A DNA stretch of 64,000 nt from Zunongwangia mangrovi (lineage in GTDB: Bacteria; Bacteroidota; Bacteroidia; Flavobacteriales; Flavobacteriaceae): assembly GCF_900112105.1 (NCBI RefSeq), contig NZ_FOKV01000005.1, positions 184,907 to 248,906 of the forward strand, written 5' to 3'. Each line of letters begins with the position of its first letter. Positions within the stretch are counted from its first letter, which is position 1. Position numbers and translations under genes: made by a program. The notes under the pieces are model-generated. The model searched no databases. It was not told the DNA's origin and was given only the letters and a program-made list of their open reading frames with translations. Positions 42,150 to 50,380 of this stretch are shown here, piece after piece.

Positions 42150-43775
42150 TTAAGCAAGCATAGTAACTGGATTCTCGATATAAGTTTTAAGATCCTGTAA
42201 GAACGCAGCACCAGTAGCACCGTCTACAGTTCTATGATCACAAGCTAAAGTAAGCTTCATTGTGTGACCAACTACGATCTCTCCGTTTTTCACTACAGGC
42301 TTCTCTACAATTGTTCCTACTGAAAGAATTGCCGAGTTAGGCTGGTTGATAATACTTGTAAATTCAGTAATACCAAACATTCCCAAGTTAGATACGGTAA
42401 ACGTACTTCCTTCCATCTCTTTTGGCTGAAGTTTTTTGTTACGCGCTTTACCTGCAAGATCTTTTACGTTACCTCCAATTTGCGTCATAGACATTTGATC
42501 TGCAAATTTAAGAACAGGTACCACAAGACCTTCTTCTACAGCAACAGCAACCCCCATATGGATATGCTTGGCAATTTTCATTGCATCACCTGTCCATTGG
42601 CTATTAACCTGAGGATGCTTACGAAGTGCCATTGCACTTGCCTTAATTACCATATCGTTGAAAGAAACTTTTACATCTGGCATTGCATTGATTTGCTTTC
42701 TAGATGCCATTGCATTTTCCATATCAACCTCTATAGTAAGGTAGTAATGAGGAGCACTAAATTTAGATTCTCCAAGACGCTTAGCGATCGTCTTTCTCAT
42801 TTGAGAATTCTTAATTTCCTCGAAGCTCTCTTCCCCAGCAGGAACATAAGGAGCAGCTACAGAAGTTTCTGCTTCTCTCTTAGTTGTTTCTTCTTTAGCA
42901 GCAGGAGCAGCAGATGGCTTGTAAGATTCGATATCTTTCTTAACGATTCTTCCATTTTCTCCTGAACCTTCTACTTTAGATAGATCGATTCCTTTATCTT
43001 CAGCCATTTTCTTAGCTAAAGGAGAAGCGAAAATTCTTCCACTTTCTGAGGATGAATCTGATGAAGTTGAAGTAGTTTCTTCTATCTTCTCTTCTTTAGC
43101 TTCAGACTTTTCTTCTTTTTTAGGAGCTGTTTTTTTACCAGCAGAATCACCAGTCACATTAGAAACATCGGTTCCTTCTGGACCAATAATAGCTAATAAA
43201 CTATCTACAGGAGCAGTCTCTCCTTCTGGAATACCAATTTTAAGAAGTGTACCTTCATAAAAAGATTCGAATTCCATTGTTGCTTTATCAGTTTCGATTT
43301 CAGCAAGGATATCTCCTTCTGCAACCTTATCACCTTCTTGTTTTAACCAGGAAGCAACTGTACCTTCTTCCATAGTATCACTAAGGCGAGGCATTTTTAC
43401 GATCTCTACACCTTCTGGAATTTCTCCAGCTTCTGATGCGCTATCATCCTCTGTAGTTTCTTCTTCGGCTGCAGCTTCTTCTTTAGCTTCATCAGCAGAA
43501 CCGCCTTCGCCATTTAGTAAACCAGAGATATCTTCACCTTCTTCACCAATAATTGCTAAAAGCGTATCTACCGGTGCAGTTTCTCCTTCTTCGATCCCTA
43601 TATGTAAAAGTGTACCTTCATAAAAAGATTCGAACTCCATCGTCGCCTTATCGGTTTCGATTTCAGCAAGAATATCTCCTTCAGCAACTTTATCTCCTTT
43701 TTGTTTTAACCATTTTGCCACAACACCTTCTTCCATGGTGTCGCTTAATCGCGGCATGTTAATTACTTCTGCCAT
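42150..43775 (-). CDS. pdhC: pyruvate dehydrogenase E2, dihydrolipoamide acetyltransferase with two lipoyl domains
   Basis: A 541-residue E2 core of the pyruvate dehydrogenase complex. Lipoyl domain 1 is at about 1-80 with lipoyl-lysine K43, lipoyl domain 2 at about 124-203 with K164 (both in ETDKATM); the domains share a run of 28 identical residues. Acidic/Ala and Lys/Glu-rich linkers follow. The subunit-binding domain is about 249-285 (FASPLAKKMAEDKGIDL). The catalytic domain ends with DHRTVDG, active-site H514. The gene starts 5 bp after pdhA. pdhB (E1 beta) is not adjacent, which is common in this family. Confidence 0.95.
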   Translation of the reverse strand: MAEVINMPRLSDTMEEGVVAKWLKQKGDKVAEGDILAEIETDKATMEFESFYEGTLLHIGIEEGETAPVDTLLAIIGEEGEDISGLLNGEGGSADEAKEEAAAEEETTEDDSASEAGEIPEGVEIVKMPRLSDTMEEGTVASWLKQEGDKVAEGDILAEIETDKATMEFESFYEGTLLKIGIPEGETAPVDSLLAIIGPEGTDVSNVTGDSAGKKTAPKKEEKSEAKEEKIEETTSTSSDSSSESGRIFASPLAKKMAEDKGIDLSKVEGSGENGRIVKKDIESYKPSAAPAAKEETTKREAETSVAAPYVPAGEESFEEIKNSQMRKTIAKRLGESKFSAPHYYLTIEVDMENAMASRKQINAMPDVKVSFNDMVIKASAMALRKHPQVNSQWTGDAMKIAKHIHMGVAVAVEEGLVVPVLKFADQMSMTQIGGNVKDLAGKARNKKLQPKEMEGSTFTVSNLGMFGITEFTSIINQPNSAILSVGTIVEKPVVKNGEIVVGHTMKLTLACDHRTVDGATGAAFLQDLKTYIENPVTMLA

Positions 43776-43780
43776 AATTA

Positions 43781-44779
43781 TTATAGTTTATGTGGTAAGA
43801 AAGGGTAATCCTCTTGTTCGTAAACCACATCGTACATTACATTCTTTTCTGGGAAAGCCGATTCTTCTGCGAATTCTTCACATTCTTTTACTTTGTCCTT
43901 AACTCGCTTGTCGATCTTCTTGATATCATCTTCTGTCGCATACTTTTTATCAATAAGAATATTTCTAACCTTAGTGATTGGATCTATCTTTTGATATTCT
44001 GCAACTTCATCTTTAGTTCTGTAATGCTGCGCATCACTCATTGAGTGACCTCTATAACGGTAAGTTTTTAATTCTAAGAAAGTAGGACCTTCACCTTTTC
44101 TTGCACGAGCTATAGCTTCGTCTAAAGCTTCAGCCACTTTTTCTGGATCCATAGCATCTACAGGCGCACATGGCATTTCATAACCATTACCTAATTTATA
44201 TATATCTGTACTTCTAGCAGTTCTAGCTACAGAAGTTCCCATCGCATATCCATTATTTTCTACACAGAAAACTACAGGAAGGTTCCAGTTTACAGCCATC
44301 GTTAAGGTTTCATGTAATGAACCCTGACGAGTAGCTCCATCGCCCATAAAAGTTAAGGTAACAGCATCTCTTTTAAAATATTTATCTGCAAAAGCAAGCC
44401 CGGCTCCTAGAGGAATTTGTCCCCCAACGATACCATGACCACCATAAAAACGATGTTCTTTAGAGAAAATATGCATAGAGCCTCCAAGACCTTGCGAAGT
44501 ACCAGTTCCTTTACCATACAACTCTGCCATAACTCTCTTAGGATCTACTCCTAATCCAATTGGCTGAACGTGGTTACGATAAGCCGTGATCATACGATCC
44601 TTATCAGTATCCATCGCATGTAAAGCACCTGCCAGGATAGCCTCTTGCCCGTTATACAAATGTAAAAAACCTCTTACTTTTTGCTGAATATAAACTTGCG
44701 CAAGCTTATCTTCGAACTTACGCCAAAACAGCATATCCTCATACCACTTTAAATACGTGGCTTTTGTTATTTTCTTCAT
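43781..44779 (-). CDS. pdhA: pyruvate dehydrogenase E1 component, alpha subunit
   Basis: A 332-residue thiamine-diphosphate enzyme that decarboxylates pyruvate and transfers acetyl to the E2 lipoyl group. GDGATRQGSLHETLTMAVNWNLPVVFCVENN is the TPP/Mg-binding motif (GDG...NN). YRGHSMSDAQHYRTKDEV is the conserved phosphorylation-loop region. The length suits the alpha subunit of a heterotetrameric E1. It is co-transcribed with pdhC downstream (5-bp gap). Confidence 0.95.
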   Translation of the reverse strand: MKKITKATYLKWYEDMLFWRKFEDKLAQVYIQQKVRGFLHLYNGQEAILAGALHAMDTDKDRMITAYRNHVQPIGLGVDPKRVMAELYGKGTGTSQGLGGSMHIFSKEHRFYGGHGIVGGQIPLGAGLAFADKYFKRDAVTLTFMGDGATRQGSLHETLTMAVNWNLPVVFCVENNGYAMGTSVARTARSTDIYKLGNGYEMPCAPVDAMDPEKVAEALDEAIARARKGEGPTFLELKTYRYRGHSMSDAQHYRTKDEVAEYQKIDPITKVRNILIDKKYATEDDIKKIDKRVKDKVKECEEFAEESAFPEKNVMYDVVYEQEDYPFLPHKL

Positions 44780-44888
44780 TTACTTTAAAAATTTTTATGG
44801 CTTTACAGATAGATTTCGCCAAGCGAGTAACAAAAATACTATTTATAATAAGAATGGAAAACAGTTTTACTGCAAAATCTTGATTAAA

Positions 44889-45371
44889 CTAAAGATTAAA
44901 TTTATCGAATATAAATGGCAATAAGTCCTTTATCGATTTCGCCTTGTAAACCTTTCCTTTTTCTCCCATAAAATAAATTGGAATTCCTTTTTCCTGATTT
45001 ACCTCATATTCTGAAATGGCCTGGCGGCAGGCACCGCATGGCGGAATAGGTGAAGCTATTTCTCTATTTAGTGATTTTGCTGAAATTGCCATAGCATTTA
45101 TAGCCTTTTGCGGATATTTTGCGCCAGCGTAATAAATCGCTGTTCGCTCTGCACATAAACCTGAAGGATACGAGGCATTCTCCTGATTACTACCAATTAC
45201 GGTCTCATTATTCTCCAACAAAAGCGCCGCACCTACCTTAAAAGATGAATATGGCGCATAAGCATTATCTCTCGCTTCAATAGCTTGAGACATTAAATGC
45301 TGAATTTCCTGCGGCAATTTTGATCGATCCTCAAAAACATCTAATTCAGCTGAAAATTTTATTTTTTCCAT
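44889..45371 (-). CDS. cdd: cytidine deaminase
   Basis: A 160-residue pyrimidine salvage enzyme. Zinc ligands and the catalytic acid are readable: C73-A-E75 (GLCAERTAI) and C112-x2-C115 (PPCGACRQAI). The N-terminal YAPYSSFKVGAAL is typical. The order porV-cdd-pdhA-pdhC is one I recall from other Flavobacteriaceae, where it neighbours gldJ. A terminator separates it from porV. Confidence 0.92.
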   Translation of the reverse strand: MEKIKFSAELDVFEDRSKLPQEIQHLMSQAIEARDNAYAPYSSFKVGAALLLENNETVIGSNQENASYPSGLCAERTAIYYAGAKYPQKAINAMAISAKSLNREIASPIPPCGACRQAISEYEVNQEKGIPIYFMGEKGKVYKAKSIKDLLPFIFDKFNL

Positions 45372-45400
45372 AGTTTTAATTTCGGGAAACCAAAATAAAC

Positions 45401-45435
45401 AAAAAAAGCACCAATTTCACATTGATGCTTTTTCA
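45401..45435 (-). terminator. terminator downstream of porV
   Basis: AAAAAGCA(C/T)CAAT ... ATTG(A)TGCTTTTT stem with A/T tracts, 28 bp past the porV stop on the minus strand, between porV and cdd. Confidence 0.75.
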
Positions 45436-45462
45436 AAGATTTATACGCTATTTTATCTAATA

Positions 45463-46617
45463 TCAATTAATATACTCATCTCCTAAGTTGAAAGTCAATC
45501 CAAATCTTAATGTTTTATCTAAGGGACTAGGAAATTGAGAGGTTGAAAATAAGTATGAAATATCGATAATAACAAATTCTTCATATTTAAAACCCCCACC
45601 TACAGAAACAAATTTTCGATATCCTTTTTCGTCACTTTCGTTAAAATAACCTGCTCTTAATTTAATAGCATCTCTAAAAGTATACTCGGTTCCCAAAGCC
45701 CAGGTTACTTCTTTAAGTTCTTCGCTCAACCCATCTGGAGCATCAGTAAAAGATTCAAAAATTCCGCCTATAGAAGTTGTAGTGTTGTAAATATCGTCGT
45801 CTTCCTGATCAATTACTCCGTCTCCATTAAAATCCTGAGGTGTAGGCACTAGAAGTTTATTAAATTCCAGATAAACACCTAATTTACTATCAGGATTAAA
45901 AATGAAATCAAAACCTCCCCCAAGCCTCAAATTAGTCGGAATAAAGTTTTCCTGTCCGGCATCATCATAACTCATTTTAGGACCAATATTGCTAATATTC
46001 ACCCCAAATCTCCATACGCCATCAAAATTATTATAAACTACGGCATCACTTTGATAAAAAGCTGCCACATCTACACCAAAACTACCCGCAGCTCCCAGAT
46101 CCTGGCCGTCACTTAACCCAAGATCTGATCTTAGATACCTCCCAGCAACCGCCATCGAGAAAGTTTCACTCAATTTTAACGAATACGAAGCATCAAAAGT
46201 TAATTCATTAGGACTAACAAGCAACGGAACCTGCTCGACATTTTGCCTGGTTTCAATGGTCCCCAAACTAAAATACCTTAAACTTCCAGCGAAAGCACTA
46301 CGATCATCTACTTTATAATGATAACTTAAACCTCCCAGAAATATATCACTAACTATATCGCTTAGATAAGGTGTATAGGAAATTGCAATACCATGTTCTG
46401 AAGTTGCAAAAGCAAACTTTGCTGGATTCCATTGCTGAGAATATGCATCGACTTCAGTAGCTACTCCCTGATCTCCCATTCCAGCTGCTCTGGCATCTGC
46501 GGCCACTAGAAGAAAGGGAACTGCAGTTGTAATTACGCGATCTCTCATTTCCTGAGCCTGCAACCAACCCGATGTAAGTATTGAGCCTAATAATAAAATC
46601 GTTGAAATTTTTTTCAT
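45463..46617 (-). CDS. porV: type IX secretion system outer-membrane protein PorV (LptO)
   Basis: A 384-residue beta-barrel. Signal peptide MKKISTILLLGSILTSGWLQAQ, then the family opening VPFLLVAADARAAGMGDQGVAT, and VDAYSQQWNPAKFAFA. PorV is a FadL-like T9SS component that delivers cargo from the translocon to the PorU attachment complex. In Flavobacterium johnsoniae porU lies directly between porV and gldJ; here that interval holds only 356 bp without any open frame. A -7 box (46638-46645) is 21 bp upstream. Confidence 0.93.
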   Translation of the reverse strand: MKKISTILLLGSILTSGWLQAQEMRDRVITTAVPFLLVAADARAAGMGDQGVATEVDAYSQQWNPAKFAFATSEHGIAISYTPYLSDIVSDIFLGGLSYHYKVDDRSAFAGSLRYFSLGTIETRQNVEQVPLLVSPNELTFDASYSLKLSETFSMAVAGRYLRSDLGLSDGQDLGAAGSFGVDVAAFYQSDAVVYNNFDGVWRFGVNISNIGPKMSYDDAGQENFIPTNLRLGGGFDFIFNPDSKLGVYLEFNKLLVPTPQDFNGDGVIDQEDDDIYNTTTSIGGIFESFTDAPDGLSEELKEVTWALGTEYTFRDAIKLRAGYFNESDEKGYRKFVSVGGGFKYEEFVIIDISYLFSTSQFPSPLDKTLRFGLTFNLGDEYIN

Positions 46618-46973
46618 CTCTTAAACTAAATGATAAACAAATATATACTAATATTATTAGAAGCTAAGAGGCTCAATTTTAAAATTCGTTTATAACACTT
46701 CATCCTTCGTTAATTAGAAGCTTTGGAAAGACGAAACTAATAAGCAGGAATTATACTAATAATGCGAACTTAATTTTACGTCTCACACTATAAAAAAATA
46801 TTAATTTTGCAGCTGTAGCCATTTATTTGTGCATATTTGCCTAACTTTTACAAAGTCAGGATTATAATTCAACACCTTTTATATACTTATATGATGGGGT
46901 TTAGAACAAAATAATCTTGTACTTTTATCGTTAATTATTATATTGCAGAGCCTAAATTCTACCTAAAGAGAAC
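46618..46973. other. 356-bp divergent intergenic region between porV and gldJ
   Basis: No coding frame is supported. It contains -7-type boxes: TATATTTG (minus, 46638-46645) for porV, TAATTTTG (plus, 46802-46809), and near gldJ a weak TTG (46917-46919) with TATATTGC 19 bp later. In relatives porU begins here; no remnant of it is seen. Confidence 0.55.
46638..46645 (-). promoter_or_regulatory. -7 promoter box of porV
   Basis: Minus-strand TATATTTG, a full TAnnTTTG match, 21 bp before the porV ATG. Confidence 0.4.
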
Positions 46974-48686
46974 ATGAGAATGAGAAAGAAAACTGCTTTT
47001 AGAGCAATTTTTACCATCGCCTTAGGCGTTGGTCTAGTAGGATGTAACAATTCCAAAAATTACAAAAACAGCTCAAGAGCTACCGGATGGGATATTAACT
47101 CGAAAGACGGTGGATTTCAATACGATACAGACTACGAAGAACAGGAGCCGGCACCAGGATTGGTGTTTATTGAAGGAGGAACTTTTACAATGGGACAGGT
47201 GCAGGATGATGTAATGCACGACTGGAACAACACACCTACCCAGCAACATATTCAGTCCTTTTATATGGACGAGACAGAAGTCACCAACCGTATGTATTTA
47301 GAATACTTAGATTGGTTAAAGCGAGTTTTCCCTCCTTCTGAACAAAACTACAGAAACATCTATTACGGAGCTGTCCCAGATACATTAGTTTGGAGAAACC
47401 GACTTGGCTACAACGAAACAATGGTAAATAATTACCTGAGACATCCTGCTTATGCAGAATATCCAGTTGTTGGTGTTAGTTGGGTTCAGGCTGCTGAATT
47501 TAGCAAATGGAGAACAGACAGAGTTAATGAAAGACAGTTAGTAGAAGCTGGTTATATTTCTGAAGAAACTTTATACAAATCTGAAGCTGGAGCAACTTTT
47601 AGTACTGAAACCTACATCAATGCACCAAGCAGAGTTTATGGCGGAAATACTGAAATGACCCAGAGCGGAAAGAAATCTCAGAAATTACTTGATGATAATA
47701 CCTCAACGCAAACTGATGCAGATGGTAATACAGTAACAACTTCTAGCGGTAAAAATCAATATGCCCAGCGTAAAGACGGAGTTCTTTATCCAGAATACAG
47801 ACTTCCTACTGAAGCAGAATGGGAATATGCAGCTTTAGGTTTAGTGGGAATTCGTGATTACAACATTTACCGTGGCCGTAAAAAATATCCATGGGATGGA
47901 AGATATACTCGTAGTGGCGACCTAAGAAAACAAGGAGATCAACTTGCAAACTTTAAGCAAGGTGCCGGAGACTACGGCGGTATTGCTGGCTGGAGTGATG
48001 ATGGTGCAGATATTACTGCTCCGGTTATGAGCTACGAAGCTAATGACTTTGGATTATACGATATGGCAGGTAACGTTGCCGAGTGGGTTGCTGATGTTTA
48101 TCGCCCAATAGTAGATGACGAATTTAACGACTTCAACTACTATAGAGGAAATGTTTATACTGAAAATGCTATAAACGAAGACGGAACTGTAGAGATTGTA
48201 AGTGCAGACAATATCCAATATGACACTTTAAGCACAGGTCGTGTGGTTGCAAGAAACCTTCCTGGTGAAATAGCACAAAAACCTATTACAGAAGATGAGA
48301 CTTACATGAGAACCAACTTCTCTAAAAGTGACAATAGAGATTTTAGAGATGGTGATAAAAGCTCAAGTAGATATTACCAGCCTTTTCAGGATATCGATGA
48401 CTCTTCAAAAAGAATGTACAACTCTCCTAACTTCGATAGGATAGCAATAGGAGATACCACTCAGGCAAAACCTAAGTATGACGATAAAGAAAGAACAACT
48501 TTAATAAGTGACGATGTACGTGTTTATAAAGGAGGTTCTTGGAGAGATAGAGCTTATTGGTTAGATCCTGCACAAAGAAGATTCTTCCCGCAAGATATGG
48601 CAACAGACTATATCGGATTTAGAAATGCGATGTCTAAAGTAGGCGCAAAATCTATGGATGATGTAAAACGCGCTAAAAACGATTAA
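46974..48686 (+). CDS. gldJ: gliding motility lipoprotein GldJ
   Basis: A 570-residue outer-membrane lipoprotein. The signal MRMRKKTAFRAIFTIALGVGLVGC ends in a lipobox with C24. The body is a formylglycine-generating-enzyme/SUMF1-like fold: GLVFIEGGTFTMGQ, DETEVTNRMYLEYLDWL, YPVVGVSWVQAAEFSKWR, YRLPTEAEWEYAA, AGNVAEWVADVYRP and KGGSWRD. In Flavobacterium johnsoniae GldJ is required for gliding and for stability of GldK, with which it supports T9SS function. The long middle region (KSQKLLDDNTSTQTDADGNT) is an insertion relative to plain SUMF1 enzymes. It is followed by a terminator and murF. Confidence 0.95.
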   Translation: MRMRKKTAFRAIFTIALGVGLVGCNNSKNYKNSSRATGWDINSKDGGFQYDTDYEEQEPAPGLVFIEGGTFTMGQVQDDVMHDWNNTPTQQHIQSFYMDETEVTNRMYLEYLDWLKRVFPPSEQNYRNIYYGAVPDTLVWRNRLGYNETMVNNYLRHPAYAEYPVVGVSWVQAAEFSKWRTDRVNERQLVEAGYISEETLYKSEAGATFSTETYINAPSRVYGGNTEMTQSGKKSQKLLDDNTSTQTDADGNTVTTSSGKNQYAQRKDGVLYPEYRLPTEAEWEYAALGLVGIRDYNIYRGRKKYPWDGRYTRSGDLRKQGDQLANFKQGAGDYGGIAGWSDDGADITAPVMSYEANDFGLYDMAGNVAEWVADVYRPIVDDEFNDFNYYRGNVYTENAINEDGTVEIVSADNIQYDTLSTGRVVARNLPGEIAQKPITEDETYMRTNFSKSDNRDFRDGDKSSSRYYQPFQDIDDSSKRMYNSPNFDRIAIGDTTQAKPKYDDKERTTLISDDVRVYKGGSWRDRAYWLDPAQRRFFPQDMATDYIGFRNAMSKVGAKSMDDVKRAKND

Positions 48687-48718
48687 ATTCTTTGAAAAGT
48701 TTTAGAAAAACATTCACA

Positions 48719-48749
48719 AAAAAGGCCCTAATTTTTTAGGGCTTTTTTT
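48719..48749 (+). terminator. terminator of gldJ, immediately before murF
   Basis: GGCCCTAA ... TTAGGGC stem with a T-rich tail, 33 bp after the gldJ stop. The murF ATG begins only 14 bp beyond it. Confidence 0.8.
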
Positions 48750-48762
48750 ATACCTTAATTTC

Positions 48763-50055
48763 ATGAATATAGCCAAGATACATCGTAGATTTCTTACAAG
48801 CTCTGGAGTAAGCACAGACACTAGAAACATCAAACCAAATAGTTTATTTTTTGCTCTAAAAGGAGCTAATTTTAATGGCAATCATTTTGCTGAAGAAGCC
48901 TTAAAAAAAGGAGCTGAAGTTGCTATTGTAGATGAAGCTGCTTACGCTAAAAATCAGGATAACTACATTTTAGTTGAAGACTGCCTGGATGCCCTGCAAA
49001 AACTGGCTACTTTCCATCGAAGATTCCTTGGCATTCCTATTATCGCCATTACCGGGAGTAATGGAAAAACAACTACCAAAGAATTAATCAATGCTGTTCT
49101 TTCTAAAAAATACAAGACCATAGCTACCACAGGAAACCTAAATAATCATATAGGAGTTCCTCTTACTTTACTAAAAATGGATGAAACCACAGAAGTTGGT
49201 GTAGTTGAAATGGGGGCGAATCATCAGGGAGAGATCGAATTCCTAACCGAAATTGCACTGCCGGATTATGGCTATATCACGAATTTTGGAAAAGCGCATT
49301 TAGAAGGCTTTGGCGGTATAGAGGGAGTTATAAAAGGTAAAAGTGAATTATACACTCACCTTAAAGAACACAAGAAACTTCTATTCTTAAACCTAGATGA
49401 TGAAATCCAAAAAAGACAGGATAGCTATTCTCATGTCTTTACATTTGGCAGTATAGATAGCGCAGCGGTAACTATAGACTACTCACCTTCTAAAAAAGGA
49501 CCTGAACTTGCATCATTTAGCTTCAACAAAGAGACTTTTACTACTCAGCTTACAGGACAATACAATGCTTTTAATGCCGCCGCTGCCCTAACAATAGGCT
49601 TATACTTTAAAGTCGCTTTTAAAGACATAAGCGATGCGCTTAAAGATTATGCACCTAAGAACAATCGATCTCAAATTCAAAAGACTGAAAAGAACACACT
49701 ATTGCTAGATGCTTACAATGCCAATCCTACAAGCATGAGCTCTTCGTTGATCAATTTTGGAGATCTTAGTACAGAATTGCCCAAAGTGGTTATTATAGGA
49801 GACATGTTAGAGCTTGGCGATTATAGCCAGGAAGAACATCAGAACATTGTAGATCTCTGTATCAACCAGAACTTTGAAAATGTATATTTAGTAGGTGAAT
49901 TTTTCAAGGAGACAACAGTCACAAAAGAGTTCCAAAAATTTGACTCTACTGCAGAATTAAAAGTCTACCTAACAGCGAATCCAATTACTAACTCTTATAT
50001 TCTTATAAAAGGATCTAGAGGAATTGCTTTGGAGAAAGTTGTAGAGATTTTATAA
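48763..50055 (+). CDS. murF: UDP-N-acetylmuramoyl-tripeptide--D-alanyl-D-alanine ligase (MurF)
   Basis: A 430-residue Mur ligase adding D-Ala-D-Ala to UDP-MurNAc-tripeptide, the last cytosolic precursor step. P-loop TGSNGKTT at 97-104, GVVEMGANHQGEIEFL and LLLDAYNANPTSM are family motifs; S17 and DTR region (SSGVSTDTRN) lie in the substrate-binding N-terminal domain. gldJ-murF adjacency is common in Bacteroidota. With the gldJ terminator so close, its own promoter is unclear; it may depend on read-through. Confidence 0.95.
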   Translation: MNIAKIHRRFLTSSGVSTDTRNIKPNSLFFALKGANFNGNHFAEEALKKGAEVAIVDEAAYAKNQDNYILVEDCLDALQKLATFHRRFLGIPIIAITGSNGKTTTKELINAVLSKKYKTIATTGNLNNHIGVPLTLLKMDETTEVGVVEMGANHQGEIEFLTEIALPDYGYITNFGKAHLEGFGGIEGVIKGKSELYTHLKEHKKLLFLNLDDEIQKRQDSYSHVFTFGSIDSAAVTIDYSPSKKGPELASFSFNKETFTTQLTGQYNAFNAAAALTIGLYFKVAFKDISDALKDYAPKNNRSQIQKTEKNTLLLDAYNANPTSMSSSLINFGDLSTELPKVVIIGDMLELGDYSQEEHQNIVDLCINQNFENVYLVGEFFKETTVTKEFQKFDSTAELKVYLTANPITNSYILIKGSRGIALEKVVEIL

Positions 50056-50073
50056 TTACGAAAGGAATAAAAC

Positions 50074-50105
50074 AAAAAAGCTTCCCGATCAAGGAAGCTT
50101 TTTTG
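50074..50105. terminator. bidirectional terminator between murF and tRNA-Val
   Basis: AAAAAAGCTTCC ... GGAAGCTTTTTT stem with A/T tracts, between the convergent murF and tRNA genes. Confidence 0.85.
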
Positions 50106-50111
50106 TTTGAG

Positions 50112-50186
50112 TGGGCGCGAAGGGATTCGAACCCCTGACCCCTTGGGTGTAAACCAAGTGCTCTGAACCAACTGAGCTACGCGCCC
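50112..50186 (-). tRNA. tRNA-Val (UAC), copy 1
   Basis: On the minus strand: acceptor GGGCGCG/CGCGCCC, D arm TAGCTCAGTTGGTTCAGAGC, anticodon stem-loop CTTGG-TTTACAC-CCAAG with anticodon TAC, T arm GGGGTTCGAATCCCT, discriminator A. CCA is not encoded. Identical to copy 2, 53 bp away. Reads valine GTA codons (and other GTN by wobble). Confidence 0.95.
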
Positions 50187-50201
50187 TAATGAATGCTTTA
50201 G

Positions 50202-50232
50202 CTAAAAAAAGCTCCCTTTTGGAAGCTTTTGA
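50202..50232 (-). terminator. possible hairpin between the two tRNA-Val genes
   Basis: AAAAAAAGCTCCCTTTTGGAAGCTTTT has AAAGCT(C)CC/GG(A)AGCTTT complementarity with T tracts on both strands. It may end transcription or process the tandem tRNA transcript. Confidence 0.4.
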
Positions 50233-50239
50233 ATGGTTG

Positions 50240-50314
50240 TGGGCGCGAAGGGATTCGAACCCCTGACCCCTTGGGTGTAAACCAAGTGCTCTGAACCAAC
50301 TGAGCTACGCGCCC
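50240..50314 (-). tRNA. tRNA-Val (UAC), copy 2
   Basis: Base-for-base the same 75-nt gene as copy 1: anticodon TAC in a CTTGG/CCAAG stem, T arm GTTCGAATC, discriminator A, no encoded CCA. It is transcribed first, towards copy 1; folC lies upstream. Confidence 0.95.
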
Positions 50315-50380
50315 CATTCATTATTGCGAGTGCAAATATAGACTAGTTTTTCTTCTACACAAAGAAAAAAATTAAAAATT

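Noticed and set aside
42480..42965. 161-codon plus-strand frame antisense to pdhC
   Set aside because: Its length follows from the codon bias of pdhC; His/Cys-rich composition and no ribosome binding site.
42480..44779. Branched-chain 2-oxoacid dehydrogenase instead of pyruvate dehydrogenase
   Set aside because: Separate alpha subunit with GDGATRQGSLHETLTMA, YRGHSMSDAQHYR and two-lipoyl E2 fit pyruvate dehydrogenase better; the point is not absolute.
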